Origin: Thauera carbonicopians | GTDB lineage: Bacteria; Pseudomonadota; Gammaproteobacteria; Burkholderiales; Rhodocyclaceae | Assembly (NCBI RefSeq): GCF_025699485.1 | Contig: NZ_JANUXN010000026.1 | Span: 1 to 43,912 of the forward strand | DNA length: 43,912 nt | Direction of reading: 5' to 3' | Part shown: one piece after another, positions 1 through 8,301 of the stretch | Position numbering within the stretch: position 1 is the stretch's first letter | How the letters are laid out: each line of letters begins with the position of its first letter | Notes under the pieces: model-generated | Told to the model about the DNA's origin: nothing | Seen by the model: the letters and a program-made list of their open reading frames with translations, nothing else | The model's database searches: none | Made by a program: the position numbers and the translations under genes

Positions 1-45
1 CCGCATCACCCAAAATCAAACCCGGGCGCCGCGAGAAAGATCGGC

Positions 46-73
46 ATTATAGACACCAACACAAAACCGTCAA
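46..73 (-). promoter_or_regulatory. Strong sigma70-type promoter firing leftwards out of the window
   Basis: Reading the minus strand, a -35 box TTGACG (68-73) is followed by a 16-base spacer and a perfect -10 box TATAAT (46-51). The DNA just upstream of the -35 (about 75-110) is AT-rich, like an UP element, in an otherwise GC-rich region. The gene it drives lies beyond the left edge of the window, so the target is unknown. Confidence 0.65.
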
Positions 74-319
74 CAACTACTCACAATAGAAATATTGATC
101 AGATCATCAGCCAGAACACGGACGAGCGGACGGGCCGTCACCGGAGCAGGATGGAGCGGGCCGCACAGGCCGCACCGTAACGATTGCGCCTCAGGTGAAA
201 CCCAGCATCTCTGAAGCTCGCGGCCGATGGGCCCCGCCCAGCCTGATCTGTACCGACTGCCGTCGCGGCTCCGCGCCCAGGCTGAAACCGCCCCTACGCA
301 CACCAAGCCCTGACCGGCA
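74..319. other. Intergenic stretch downstream of dnaB, no gene seen
   Basis: This stretch lies between the stop of dnaB and the leftward promoter at the window edge. A 78-codon open frame on the minus strand (70-306) has no recognisable motif or ribosome binding site, and its composition looks like chance. I see no RNA gene and no hairpin with a T-run, so where dnaB transcription ends is not visible. Confidence 0.5.
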
Positions 320-1717
320 TCAGAAACCCTGCCCGCCCGCGTAGTTCTCGAAACGGGTGTTCTCGCCGATGAAGGTCAGCCGGACCGTGCCCGTCGGACC
401 GTTACGGTGCTTGCCGATGATCAGCTCGGCCGTACCCTTGTCCGGCGAATCCGGGTTATAGACCTCGTCCCGGTAGATGAACATGATGATGTCCGCGTCC
501 TGCTCGATGGCGCCCGATTCGCGCAGGTCCGACATCACCGGGCGCTTGTTGGGCCGCTGCTCCAGACTGCGGTTGAGCTGCGACAGCGCGATGATCGGTA
601 CGTGCAGTTCCTTCGCCAGCGATTTCACCGAGCGCGAGATTTCCGACAGCTCGGAGGCGCGGTTGTCGCCTTCCCGGGTGCCGCTCATCAGTTGCAGGTA
701 GTCGATCACCACCAGGCCGAGCCGGCCGCACTGGCGCGCCAGCCGGCGCACCCGCGCACGCAGGTCGATCGGATTGAGGCCGGGCGTCTCGTCGATGTAG
801 AGCGGCGCGTCGTAGAGCTTGCCCATCGCCATCGTCAGCCGCTGCCAGTCGTCGTCGGTGAGCCGGCCGCTGCGGATCTTCTGCATGTCGATACGGCCGA
901 CCGAGGAAATGAAGCGGGTCGCCAGTTGCGTGCCCGGCATTTCCATCGAGAAGATCGCCACCGGCAGACGCTGCTCGATGGCGATGTGCTCGGCGAGATT
1001 CAGTGCAAACGTGGTCTTGCCCATCGCCGGGCGACCGGCGACGATGATCATGTCCGAGGGCTGCAGGCCGGATGTCTTCTCGTCCAGGTCCACCAGCCCG
1101 GTCGGCACGCCGGTGACTTCGGACGGGTTGTCGCGGTCGTAAAGCTCCTGCACCCGATCGACGACCTGCTTGAGGATGGGCTGGATCGAGACGAAACCGC
1201 TGGCATGACGCGCACCAGCTTCGGCGATCTCGAACACTTTCGCCTCGGCCTCGTCGAGCAGGGCCTTGGCATCCTTGCCCGACGGACTCAGCGCGCTCGC
1301 CGCGATCTCGTCCCCCACCGCCACCAGCTTGCGCAGGATCGCCCGCTCACGGACGATCTCGGCATAGCGCCGGATGTTCGCTGCCGACGGCGTATTGTTG
1401 GCAATTTCCGCGAGATAGGCCAGACCGCCCGCCTGCTCCGCCTCGCCGCTCTTTTCCAGCGACTCGTAAACCGTGACGACGTCGGCCGGCCTGCCCTGAT
1501 CGACCAGCCTGGTGATGTGCCGATAGATCCGGCGGTGGTCGTCCCGGTAGAAATCCGCCTCGTTCGCCAGGTCGGCGACGCGCTCCCAGGCCTGGTTGTC
1601 GAGCAGGATGCCGCCGATCAGCGACTGTTCCGCCTCGAGCGAATGGGGTGGAAGCTTGATATGCGCGATCTGGGGATCGGGCAGGTAATCAGGGAAACCG
1701 GAAGACGAAGAACTCAT
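320..1717 (-). CDS. dnaB: Replicative DNA helicase DnaB
   Basis: This is the hexameric 5'-3' replicative helicase that unwinds the chromosome at the fork and recruits primase. The 465-residue product has the usual family length. The N-terminal helical domain covers about residues 20-125 (PPHSLEAEQSLIGG). The RecA-like domain follows, with Walker A GRPAMGKTT near residues 226-234, then SMEMP, the Walker B segment VIDYLQLM and ALSQLNR. The C-terminal EQDADIIMFIYRDE and GKHRNGPTG blocks are intact. The ATG at 1717 is chosen because AAGGGTG lies at a good distance upstream; an in-frame GTG at 1726 is the alternative. It is the last gene of the ribosomal protein cluster but is separated from rplI by a strong terminator, so it probably also has its own transcription start. 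Identification is secure. Confidence 0.97.
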   Translation of the reverse strand: MSSSSSGFPDYLPDPQIAHIKLPPHSLEAEQSLIGGILLDNQAWERVADLANEADFYRDDHRRIYRHITRLVDQGRPADVVTVYESLEKSGEAEQAGGLAYLAEIANNTPSAANIRRYAEIVRERAILRKLVAVGDEIAASALSPSGKDAKALLDEAEAKVFEIAEAGARHASGFVSIQPILKQVVDRVQELYDRDNPSEVTGVPTGLVDLDEKTSGLQPSDMIIVAGRPAMGKTTFALNLAEHIAIEQRLPVAIFSMEMPGTQLATRFISSVGRIDMQKIRSGRLTDDDWQRLTMAMGKLYDAPLYIDETPGLNPIDLRARVRRLARQCGRLGLVVIDYLQLMSGTREGDNRASELSEISRSVKSLAKELHVPIIALSQLNRSLEQRPNKRPVMSDLRESGAIEQDADIIMFIYRDEVYNPDSPDKGTAELIIGKHRNGPTGTVRLTFIGENTRFENYAGGQGF

Positions 1718-1835
1718 CACGAACACCCTTGGGGAGCAGCATCCCGCATTCTAGTTAGAAGGGGCATACGATGCTGCGTCCACATTGGAACCCGGCGCCG
1801 TAGCAGCACCGGGCACAAACACTGCACCAGGAAGC

Positions 1836-1866
1836 AAAAAGGGCCGCCTCGGAAGGCAGCCCTTTT
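1836..1866 (-). terminator. Intrinsic terminator after rplI
   Basis: On the minus strand an 11-bp stem (AAAGGGCTGCC pairing with GGCGGCCCTTT, including one T-G wobble) closes a 6-base loop, and the descending arm runs into a TTTTT tract. It lies 27 bases past the rplI stop and separates the rpsF-rplI operon from dnaB. Confidence 0.85.
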
Positions 1867-1892
1867 CATCTGCGTACGAAAGCTCGCAGGAA

Positions 1893-2345
1893 TTACTGCT
1901 GATCGCCGACCACTGCAACGGTGATGGTGGCCACGACATCGGCGTGCAGGCCGACTTCGAGCTGGACTTCACCGACTTGCTTCAGCGGGCCTTCCGGCAT
2001 GCGGATGGAGGCGCGATCGATTTCGAAACCCTGGGTGCCCAGCGCTTCGGCGACGTCGGCGTTGCCGACCGAACCGAACAGGCGGCCGTCCATGCCGGCC
2101 TTGCGGGTGACCTGGACCGACACGCCTTCCAGCTTGCCGGCCAGTTCCTGGGCGGCGGCCAGCCTTTCGGCCTGGACGCGCTCGAGCTCGGCGCGGCGGG
2201 CTTCGAACTCGGCCATGTTGGCTTCGGTGGCACGCTTGGCCTTGCCTTGCGGAATCAGGTAGTTGCGGGCGTAGCCGTCCTTGACCTTGACCACGTCACC
2301 CAGGGCACCGAGGTTGACGACCTTTTCGAGAAGAATGATCTGCAT
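1893..2345 (-). CDS. rplI: 50S ribosomal protein L9
   Basis: L9 is a two-domain 50S protein that binds 23S rRNA near the L1 stalk and helps maintain reading frame. The 150-residue product starts [17 protein letters not shown] and carries the N-terminal domain signature with [19 protein letters not shown] long connecting helix (about residues 41-75) and a C-terminal domain ending in a beta-rich segment follow. The ATG at 2345 has a clear GAGGAG upstream. It is the final gene of the rpsF-priB-rpsR-rplI operon, a conserved order in proteobacteria, and is followed directly by the terminator at 1836-1866. Confidence 0.98.
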   Translation of the reverse strand: MQIILLEKVVNLGALGDVVKVKDGYARNYLIPQGKAKRATEANMAEFEARRAELERVQAERLAAAQELAGKLEGVSVQVTRKAGMDGRLFGSVGNADVAEALGTQGFEIDRASIRMPEGPLKQVGEVQLEVGLHADVVATITVAVVGDQQ

Positions 2346-2360
2346 GTGTTCGCTCCTCTC

Positions 2361-2636
2361 TTACTGGTGCAGGTCGGTGTAAGGCATCAGGGCCAGGAAG
2401 CGGGCGCGCTTGACGGCGACCGACAGCTGGCGCTGGTAACCCGCCTTGGTGCCGGTGATGCGCGCCGGCATGATCTTGGCGTTTTCGGTGATGAAGTCCT
2501 TCAGGATGTCCACATCCTTGTAGTCGACTTCTTCGATCTTCTCGGCGGTGAAGCGGCAGAACTTGCGACGCTTGAACAGACCACGGCCGCCGCGATCATC
2601 CTTCTTCTTGAACTTGGACTTGGGCTTGAAAGCCAT
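2361..2636 (-). CDS. rpsR: 30S ribosomal protein S18
   Basis: S18 sits on the platform of the 30S subunit and binds as a dimer with S6, which is encoded by rpsF in the same operon. The 91-residue product has a basic, lysine-rich N-terminal tail ([16 protein letters not shown]) that is longer than in E. coli S18 (75 residues). The conserved core follows, with [17 protein letters not shown]-like [10 protein letters not shown], and [11 protein letters not shown]. The ATG at 2636 has GGAAGGA upstream. The gene starts one base past the priB stop and is 15 bases from rplI, so translation is probably coupled. Confidence 0.97.
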   Translation of the reverse strand: MAFKPKSKFKKKDDRGGRGLFKRRKFCRFTAEKIEEVDYKDVDILKDFITENAKIMPARITGTKAGYQRQLSVAVKRARFLALMPYTDLHQ

Positions 2637-2637
2637 T

Positions 2638-2952
2638 TCAGTTTCCTTCCAGAAATTCGATTGTATTCAGGTGCAGCACCGGGCTTCGACTGCGCAGGCT
2701 CCTCGCCGCGAGGAAGCCGCTGATCCGCACCACCGCCCCGGGTTTCGCCGCTGCCAGCACGCCGGCGAGATCGCCGACCGCCACCGCCTGCATCTCGACC
2801 GAAACCTCGCGGGCCAGGCCCGCCTCGATCTGCTTCGATTCGTGTGCCAGCACACAGCTTGCAACCGGCACACCTGCAGGGGTTCGACGCAAGGGCAGCA
2901 ACTCTGCCAGACGCGCGTCGAGGCGCAGTTCGTTCAACCCGGGATCAGGCAA
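2638..2952 (-). CDS. priB: Primosomal replication protein N (PriB)
   Basis: PriB is a small OB-fold single-strand DNA-binding protein that bridges PriA and DnaT during restart of collapsed forks. The 104-residue product aligns by eye with E. coli PriB from [16 protein letters not shown] and [15 protein letters not shown] through to the C-terminal LNTIEFLE. The longest frame begins with TTG at 2952, one base after the rpsF stop. A second in-frame TTG at 2937, giving MNELRL, matches the family N-terminus better. No ATG lies in the conserved N-terminus and neither TTG has a strong ribosome binding site, so initiation is probably coupled to rpsF translation. Its place between rpsF and rpsR is the classic location. 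Confidence 0.9.
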   Translation of the reverse strand: MPDPGLNELRLDARLAELLPLRRTPAGVPVASCVLAHESKQIEAGLAREVSVEMQAVAVGDLAGVLAAAKPGAVVRISGFLAARSLRSRSPVLHLNTIEFLEGN

Positions 2953-2953
2953 C

Positions 2954-3340
2954 TCAGGCGGCAGCCGCTTCGCTGTCGGCCGGCTTGGCTTCTTCGGTCG
3001 AAGTGGTCAGCGAGCGCGACTTTTCTTCCTTCATCATCGGCGAAGGCGTGGTGACGGCCTTCTTCATCTTGATGATGAGGTGGCGCAGCACAGCATCGTT
3101 GAACTTGAAGGCGTGCTCGAGTTCGGCCAGCGCTTCGCCGTCGCACTCGATGTTCATCAGCACGTAGTGGGCCTTGTGCACCTTCTGGATCGGGTATGCC
3201 ATCTGGCGGCGGCCCCAGTCTTCCAGGCGGTGGATCTGGCCGTTGCGGCCGGTCACGAGCGTCTTGTAGCGCTCGACCATCGCCGGCACCTGCTCGGACT
3301 GGTCCGGGTGGACGATGAAGACGATTTCATAATGTCGCAT
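2954..3340 (-). CDS. rpsF: 30S ribosomal protein S6
   Basis: S6 binds the 30S platform together with S18. The 128-residue product begins [18 protein letters not shown] and contains the family blocks [19 protein letters not shown] and [16 protein letters not shown]. It ends with an acidic, alanine-rich tail (about residues 108-128) like the variable glutamate-rich tail of E. coli S6. The open frame extends upstream to 3463, but the ATG at 3340 is correct because AAGGAG lies just ahead of it and it opens directly on the conserved N-terminus. It is the first gene of the operon, with a candidate promoter at 3409-3436. Confidence 0.97.
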   Translation of the reverse strand: MRHYEIVFIVHPDQSEQVPAMVERYKTLVTGRNGQIHRLEDWGRRQMAYPIQKVHKAHYVLMNIECDGEALAELEHAFKFNDAVLRHLIIKMKKAVTTPSPMMKEEKSRSLTTSTEEAKPADSEAAAA

Positions 3341-3408
3341 GCAAACTCCTTGCGGTTGGTTGTTGCAGCTCCCCGGCATGCGGTCCGGTGGAGCAAGGAA
3401 AGCCCGGC

Positions 3409-3436
3409 AGTCTAACAAGAACGTCTGAAAAATCAA
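3409..3436 (-). promoter_or_regulatory. Candidate promoter of the rpsF-priB-rpsR-rplI operon
   Basis: On the minus strand, TTGATT (3431-3436) and TAGACT (3409-3414) are separated by 16 bases, about 70 bases upstream of the rpsF start. Both hexamers are partial matches to the sigma70 consensus, so this is tentative. Ribosomal protein S6 or S18 could autoregulate through the leader, but no structure is obvious. Confidence 0.4.
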
Positions 3437-3562
3437 AGCCCGGATGCCATTTCTTCCTCGCAAGACTGCTTACACTCTGCCGCAGCGCACGAATCGCCGC
3501 CTCGTCTAGCATCCGGGCCATCGAACGACATCATTCACTCAAGGGCACAGACGAGGCAGACC

Positions 3563-3898
3563 ATGAATCCCACTCCCTTCACTCGCAGGATCCTTGCCGC
3601 CCTGATCTGTGGCGGCGTCCTCGCCGCCGCGGCACCGGCGATGGCAGGCGGCCACGATCGCGGCTGGCACCAGAAGAAGCATCACCACGCGCAGCATCGC
3701 GGCTGGGACAAGCGCACCGTGTATCGCGAGAAGGTCATCATCCGCGAACGCCCGCGCCATTACCGCGAGCGCGAGGTGCACCACCACCATCACTACGCGC
3801 CGCCCTACCGCGAACGCAGCTACGGCTACGCTTACGGCCGTGCGCCCGCGGTGGTGATCGGCTTCGACGTTCCGCCGATCGTCATCCCGTTGCGCTGA
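3563..3898 (+). CDS. Small secreted histidine- and arginine-rich protein
   Basis: I do not recognise a named family. The 111-residue product starts with a basic region and a hydrophobic stretch (about residues 10-26), then APAMA followed by GG, a textbook signal peptidase I site. The roughly 83-residue mature chain is therefore probably periplasmic. It contains 12 histidines, in the clusters QKKHHHAQH and EVHHHHHY, many arginines, and a Tyr/Gly-rich stretch before a hydrophobic end (VVIGFDVPPIVIPL). Similar His-rich periplasmic proteins bind Ni, Co, Cu or Zn, so metal binding is a reasonable inference only. It is monocistronic between the divergent rpsF operon and the convergent hrpA. GAGGCAG precedes the ATG. 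Confidence 0.75.
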   Translation: MNPTPFTRRILAALICGGVLAAAAPAMAGGHDRGWHQKKHHHAQHRGWDKRTVYREKVIIRERPRHYREREVHHHHHYAPPYRERSYGYAYGRAPAVVIGFDVPPIVIPLR

Positions 3899-3905
3899 CG
3901 GCACA

Positions 3906-3932
3906 CCGGCCGCCCTCGTTCAGCGCGGCCGG
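3906..3932. terminator. GC-rich hairpin between convergent genes
   Basis: An 8-bp inverted repeat, CCGGCCGC (3906-3913) and GCGGCCGG (3925-3932), has an 11-base loop and overlaps the hrpA stop codon. There is no T-run on either strand, so if it helps end transcription it would do so by pausing or with Rho. Confidence 0.3.
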
Positions 3933-6900
3933 CTGTCCCAGATCTTCTGCAGGCGCTTGACCGATACCGGCATCGGCGTGCGCAGCTCCTGTGCGTACAA
4001 GCCCACGCGCAGTTCTTCGAGCAGCCAGCGGAACTCCTCCAGCGCCGGATCTTCCACACCGGCACGGCGGCGCGCCTGGCGCTCCCGCTCCCAGGCCTGT
4101 GCCAGGCCTTTCCACTCGGCCATCGACTGCGCGTCGCGCGCCGGATTGTTGCGGAGTTTGTCCAGCCGCGCCGAAGCGCCTTTCAGATAGCGCGGGAAGT
4201 GCGCCAGCCGCTCCCACGGAAACACCAGCAGGAAATCCTTCGGCAGCAGCGCCGCCAGTTGCGCCTGGATGTCGGCGACCACGTCGGGGAAGGTCTTCAA
4301 ACCTGCCAGGCGCTTCTGCAGGGCCGCATGCTCGGCCAGCAACTGCCCGGTCAGGCGCATGAATTCCTGCGCGACCAGGCTGACACGCGGCTTGGCCTCG
4401 GCGCAGCGCCGCGCGAAGCCATCGGCACTGACCGGCAAGGGTTCGAGCAGGCAGCAGCGGGCCAGCGTCGCTTCGACCAGGCGCGCCTTCAGCTCAGCCT
4501 CGGTGCCGAAATTCATGTATTGCAAAGCCAGCTCGCGCAGCCCGGGCAGGCGCTCGACCGCCTTCACCTGGTCCTTCAGGTTGAGCGCGAACAGCCGCGC
4601 CAGGCCGCGCCGATGCACGCGCGCAGCTTCCTCCGGGGTGTCGTAGGGGCGCAGCGACACGCTGTCGCCGTCGTCGTGCAGAGCGGGGAAACCGATCACT
4701 TCCCGCCCGGCGACGCGCACCTCCAGCAATTCGGGCAGATCACCGAAAGACCAGGCGGTGAAGCCGGAGAGGGTTGGCGCCGGGGTTTCGGCCACCGCCG
4801 CAGCGCCCTCCAGCCCGGCACGCCCCTGCTTGGCGCGCCCCTGCTCCTCCGTCTTGCCCGCCCGATCCTTCGCTGACGCACCCGACGCCGCAGCCGTTCG
4901 CGCCTCGCTCCCCGCCCGGCCTGCCACAGCATGCTGTGCAGCTTTTCCGCCCCCTGCCACGCCCGCTCCGGACAGGGCTTCCGCCATCGCGCCGCCGATC
5001 TTCGCCGCAGAGAAGCGCGCCGCCACCTGGTCGCGGAAGCGCGCACGCAGCTCCATCAGGTTGCGCAACTGCCCCATCACCCGGCCATGCTCGTCGACGA
5101 TGCGGAAGTTCATGAAGCAGTGCGGCTTCAGGTTCTCCGGCCGGAAGCTCTCCAGCGGCAGCTTCAACTGCACGCGCTCCTCGACGAAACGTTGCAGCAT
5201 CTTCAGCAAGGGCTCGTCGGTATCGAACTCGCCCGCCTCGCAGGCCGCCATGAAGGCCGCCGCACTGTCGGCCACCGGCTGCAGGCGGTGGCGATGCTTC
5301 TGCGGCACGGTCTTCATCAGCGCTGCCACCTTTTCTTCCAGCAGGCCGGGCACCAGCCATTCGCAGCGGTTGGCGGGAATCTGGTTCAGCATCGCCAGCG
5401 GCACCGTCAGTGTCACGCCGTCGTCGGCCTCGCCCGGCTGGTGCAGATAGGCCAGCTTGAGCTTCTGGCCGAGCACCTCCATCGCCGCCGGGAAGCGGTC
5501 GGTGGTGACGCCCTCGGCCTCGTGCCGCATCAACTGCTCGCGCGATAGGTGCAGCAGCTTGGGTTCGGCCTTCTCCGCCTTCCTGCGCCAGGCTTCGAAG
5601 CCGGCGACGTCGCAGACGTCCTCCGGCAGCTTGCTGTCGTAGAAGGCTTCGATCAGCGCCTCGTCCACCAGCACGTCGGGGCGGCGCGACTTGTGTTCCA
5701 GGCGCTCGATCTCCGCCACCAGGCGCCGGTTGTGGGCCAGGAAAGCCATGTTGCGTGCGGCGCCGTCGGCGATCTCGCCCTGCACCAGGCCTTCGCGGAT
5801 GAAGAGTTCGCGGCACAGCGCCGGGTCGATGTCGCGGTAGGCGACGCCGCGGCGCGGATAGATCGTCAGGCCGTACAGCGTGCCGCGCTCCCAGGCTCGC
5901 ACCGCGCCGGAGGTTTTCGACCAGTGCGGCTCGAACACCTGCCGCCGCAGCAAGTGGGCACCGATCTCCTCGACCCATTCCGGCTCGATGCGGGCGATGC
6001 AGCGGCCGAACAGGCGCGAAGTCTCGACCTGCTCCGCCGCCATGATCCACTTGCCGGCCTTCTTCGCCAGCGCCGAGCCGGGATGCGGCCAGAACTTGAT
6101 GCCGCGCGCACCGAGATAGGCGCCGGCCTGCTGCCCCGAAGCATCCTCAATCCGGCAGCCGACGTTGCCGAGCAGGCCGGCGAGCAGCGCCTTGTGGATG
6201 GCTTCGTAATTGGCCGGCTGGTCGTTCTCCTTCCAGCCGTGCTCGGCGCACAGCGTGTGCAATTGGGCGAACACGTCGCGCCACTCGCGCATCCGCATGT
6301 AATTCAGGAAATTCTTCTTGCACCAGGCTTTCTGCTTGCTGGACGACTCGTGGCGCTGCACTTCGTCCCAGGCCTTCCACAGCTGCCAGTACCACAGGAA
6401 CTCGGACTTCTGGTCCTGCTCGCCGCCGCGGAAGCGGGCGTGGGCCTGGTCGGCCGCGCCGGGGCTGTCCTGCGGACGCTCGCGCGGGTCCTGCACCGAC
6501 AGCGCGGCGGCGATCACCAGCATTTCGGCCAGCGCGCCGCGGTCGCGTGCAGCCAGGATCATGCGGCCGATGCGCGGATCGAGCGGCAGCTTCGCCAGTT
6601 CGATGCCGCTCGGCGTCAGCCTGCGTTCATCGTCGTCGGTGACCGCGCCGAGTTCGGCGAGCAGCGCGTAGCCGTCGCCGATCAGGCGCGAGCCGGGCGC
6701 GTCGATGAAGGGGAAATCCTCCACCGCGCCGAGCTTCAGCGCCTTCATGCGCAGGATCACACCGGCCAGCGAGGAGCGTAGGATCTCGGGATCGGTGTGC
6801 GCCGGGCGGCGCTTGAAATCGTCCTCGTCGTAGAGGCGGATGCAGATGCCGTCCATGACCCGGCCGCAGCGGCCGGCACGCTGCTGCGCCGCCGACTGGG

Positions 6901-8188
6901 CGATCTTCTCGACCTGCAGCTGCTCGACCTTGTTGCGCGGCGAATAGCGCTTGACCCGCGCCAGGCCGGTATCGACCACGTAGCGGATGCCGGGCACGGT
7001 CAGCGAAGTCTCAGCAACGTTGGTCGACAACACCACCCGGCGCCCGTTGGACGGCGAGAACACCCGCGCCTGCTCCTGCGCCGACTGGCGCGCGAACAGC
7101 GGCAGGATCTCGGTGCCGGGCAGGTGGTGCGCCTTGCGCAAGGCCTCGGCAGCTTCCCTGATCTCGCGCTCGCCGGGCAGGAAGACCAGTACGTCGCCCG
7201 GCCCGCAGCGCTGCGCCTCGTCGACCGCATCGACCAGCGCATCCAGCAGATCGCGGTCGCGGCCCCTGCCGCCATCGTCCCGGCGCCGCTCGCCACGCTC
7301 CCCCCTCGCCGCAGCCGGGCGCGCCGCCGTGGCGGCATCGGCCCCGTCGCTCTCCACCGGCCGGTAGCGCAGCTCGATCGGATACAGCCGGCCGGAGACC
7401 TCGATCACTGGCGCCGGCCGGCCCGCGGCATCGGCGAAATGCCTGGCGAAGCGCTCCGCGTCCAGCGTCGCCGAAGTCACGATCAGCTTCAGGTCGGGCC
7501 GGCGCGGCAGCAGCGTCTTCAGATAGCCGAGCAGGAAGTCGATGTTCAGGCTGCGCTCGTGCGCCTCGTCGATGATCAGCGTGTCGTAGGCAGCAAGCAG
7601 CGGATCGGTCTGCGTCTCGGCGAGCAGGATGCCGTCGGTCATCAGCTTGATGTGGCTGCGCTCGCCGGTCCTGTCGGTGAAGCGGATCTTGTAGCCCACC
7701 GCCTGGCCCAGCGGGCTGTTCAACTCCTGCGCGATTCGGCTCGCGGTGGCACGCGCCGCCAGCCGGCGCGGCTGGGTGTGGCCGATCAGGCCGGCCACGC
7801 CGCGCCCCAGCGTCATCGCGATCTTGGGCAACTGGGTGGTCTTGCCCGAGCCGGTTTCGCCGCAGACGATGATGACCTGGTGTTCGGCCATGACCTCCGC
7901 GATCTCGTCGCGCCGCGCCGACACCGGCAGTTCGGGCGGGAAGTCCGGCACCGGCAGGGCTGCACGGCGGGTCGCGAAGGCGGCGCGCGAACGCTCCAGC
8001 AGGGCTTCCAGATCGGCCTGCAGGCGGGCATGCCGCTCCTGCGCCTTCGGCTCCGCGCCCGGGCGGCGTGCCAGTTCACGGCTCAGCCGCCGCAGGCGCG
8101 GGCGGTCGGCGCTGAGGCAGTCGCCGAAAGCCTCGTCGGGCTTGCGTGCTTCGGACGGGCGGTATGCGCCCCGGTGTTCAGCCCTCAT
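3920..8188 (-). CDS. hrpA: ATP-dependent RNA helicase HrpA (DEAH box)
   Basis: HrpA is a large DEAH-box helicase linked in E. coli to rescue of stalled ribosomes and mRNA processing. The 1422-residue product has Walker A GETGSGKTT near residues 110-118, DEAH near 207-210, SAT, and motif VI QRAGRCGR near 433-440. The winged-helix/HA2, OB-fold and long HrpA-specific C-terminal regions follow. It is longer than the roughly 1300-residue E. coli protein. The extra length includes a charged Arg/Gly/Asp-rich insert at about residues 280-311 and an Ala/Gly-rich low-complexity insert at about 1055-1140. The open frame runs to 8560, but the ATG at 8188 is the only sensible start before the conserved region; its ribosome binding site is weak. 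It is divergent from the DUF2478 gene. Confidence 0.93.
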   Translation of the reverse strand: MRAEHRGAYRPSEARKPDEAFGDCLSADRPRLRRLSRELARRPGAEPKAQERHARLQADLEALLERSRAAFATRRAALPVPDFPPELPVSARRDEIAEVMAEHQVIIVCGETGSGKTTQLPKIAMTLGRGVAGLIGHTQPRRLAARATASRIAQELNSPLGQAVGYKIRFTDRTGERSHIKLMTDGILLAETQTDPLLAAYDTLIIDEAHERSLNIDFLLGYLKTLLPRRPDLKLIVTSATLDAERFARHFADAAGRPAPVIEVSGRLYPIELRYRPVESDGADAATAARPAAARGERGERRRDDGGRGRDRDLLDALVDAVDEAQRCGPGDVLVFLPGEREIREAAEALRKAHHLPGTEILPLFARQSAQEQARVFSPSNGRRVVLSTNVAETSLTVPGIRYVVDTGLARVKRYSPRNKVEQLQVEKIAQSAAQQRAGRCGRVMDGICIRLYDEDDFKRRPAHTDPEILRSSLAGVILRMKALKLGAVEDFPFIDAPGSRLIGDGYALLAELGAVTDDDERRLTPSGIELAKLPLDPRIGRMILAARDRGALAEMLVIAAALSVQDPRERPQDSPGAADQAHARFRGGEQDQKSEFLWYWQLWKAWDEVQRHESSSKQKAWCKKNFLNYMRMREWRDVFAQLHTLCAEHGWKENDQPANYEAIHKALLAGLLGNVGCRIEDASGQQAGAYLGARGIKFWPHPGSALAKKAGKWIMAAEQVETSRLFGRCIARIEPEWVEEIGAHLLRRQVFEPHWSKTSGAVRAWERGTLYGLTIYPRRGVAYRDIDPALCRELFIREGLVQGEIADGAARNMAFLAHNRRLVAEIERLEHKSRRPDVLVDEALIEAFYDSKLPEDVCDVAGFEAWRRKAEKAEPKLLHLSREQLMRHEAEGVTTDRFPAAMEVLGQKLKLAYLHQPGEADDGVTLTVPLAMLNQIPANRCEWLVPGLLEEKVAALMKTVPQKHRHRLQPVADSAAAFMAACEAGEFDTDEPLLKMLQRFVEERVQLKLPLESFRPENLKPHCFMNFRIVDEHGRVMGQLRNLMELRARFRDQVAARFSAAKIGGAMAEALSGAGVAGGGKAAQHAVAGRAGSEARTAAASGASAKDRAGKTEEQGRAKQGRAGLEGAAAVAETPAPTLSGFTAWSFGDLPELLEVRVAGREVIGFPALHDDGDSVSLRPYDTPEEAARVHRRGLARLFALNLKDQVKAVERLPGLRELALQYMNFGTEAELKARLVEATLARCCLLEPLPVSADGFARRCAEAKPRVSLVAQEFMRLTGQLLAEHAALQKRLAGLKTFPDVVADIQAQLAALLPKDFLLVFPWERLAHFPRYLKGASARLDKLRNNPARDAQSMAEWKGLAQAWERERQARRRAGVEDPALEEFRWLLEELRVGLYAQELRTPMPVSVKRLQKIWDSRPR

Positions 8189-8218
8189 GGATGGACGGTC
8201 GTTTTCATCAGGCCGCGC

Positions 8219-8224
8219 ATTATC
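8219..8224 (-). promoter_or_regulatory. Candidate -10 box for hrpA
   Basis: GATAAT on the minus strand lies 31 bases upstream of the hrpA ATG and is followed by GCGCGG. No good -35 is seen at the expected distance, so this is weak evidence on its own. Confidence 0.3.
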
Positions 8225-8301
8225 CCCCGCATCGCCCCCTGCGGGCACGGCGGTGCGACAATGGCGGGGCTTCCGTTCGCTTCCAGCTTCCACGCCCGAC
8301 C

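Noticed and set aside
70-306. 78-codon minus-strand frame at the left edge
   Set aside because: It has no ribosome binding site or motif and its composition looks random. It also overlaps the leftward promoter.
407-1924. 505-codon plus-strand frame opposite dnaB
   Set aside because: It is a shadow of dnaB; it runs through the rplI terminator and has no motif.
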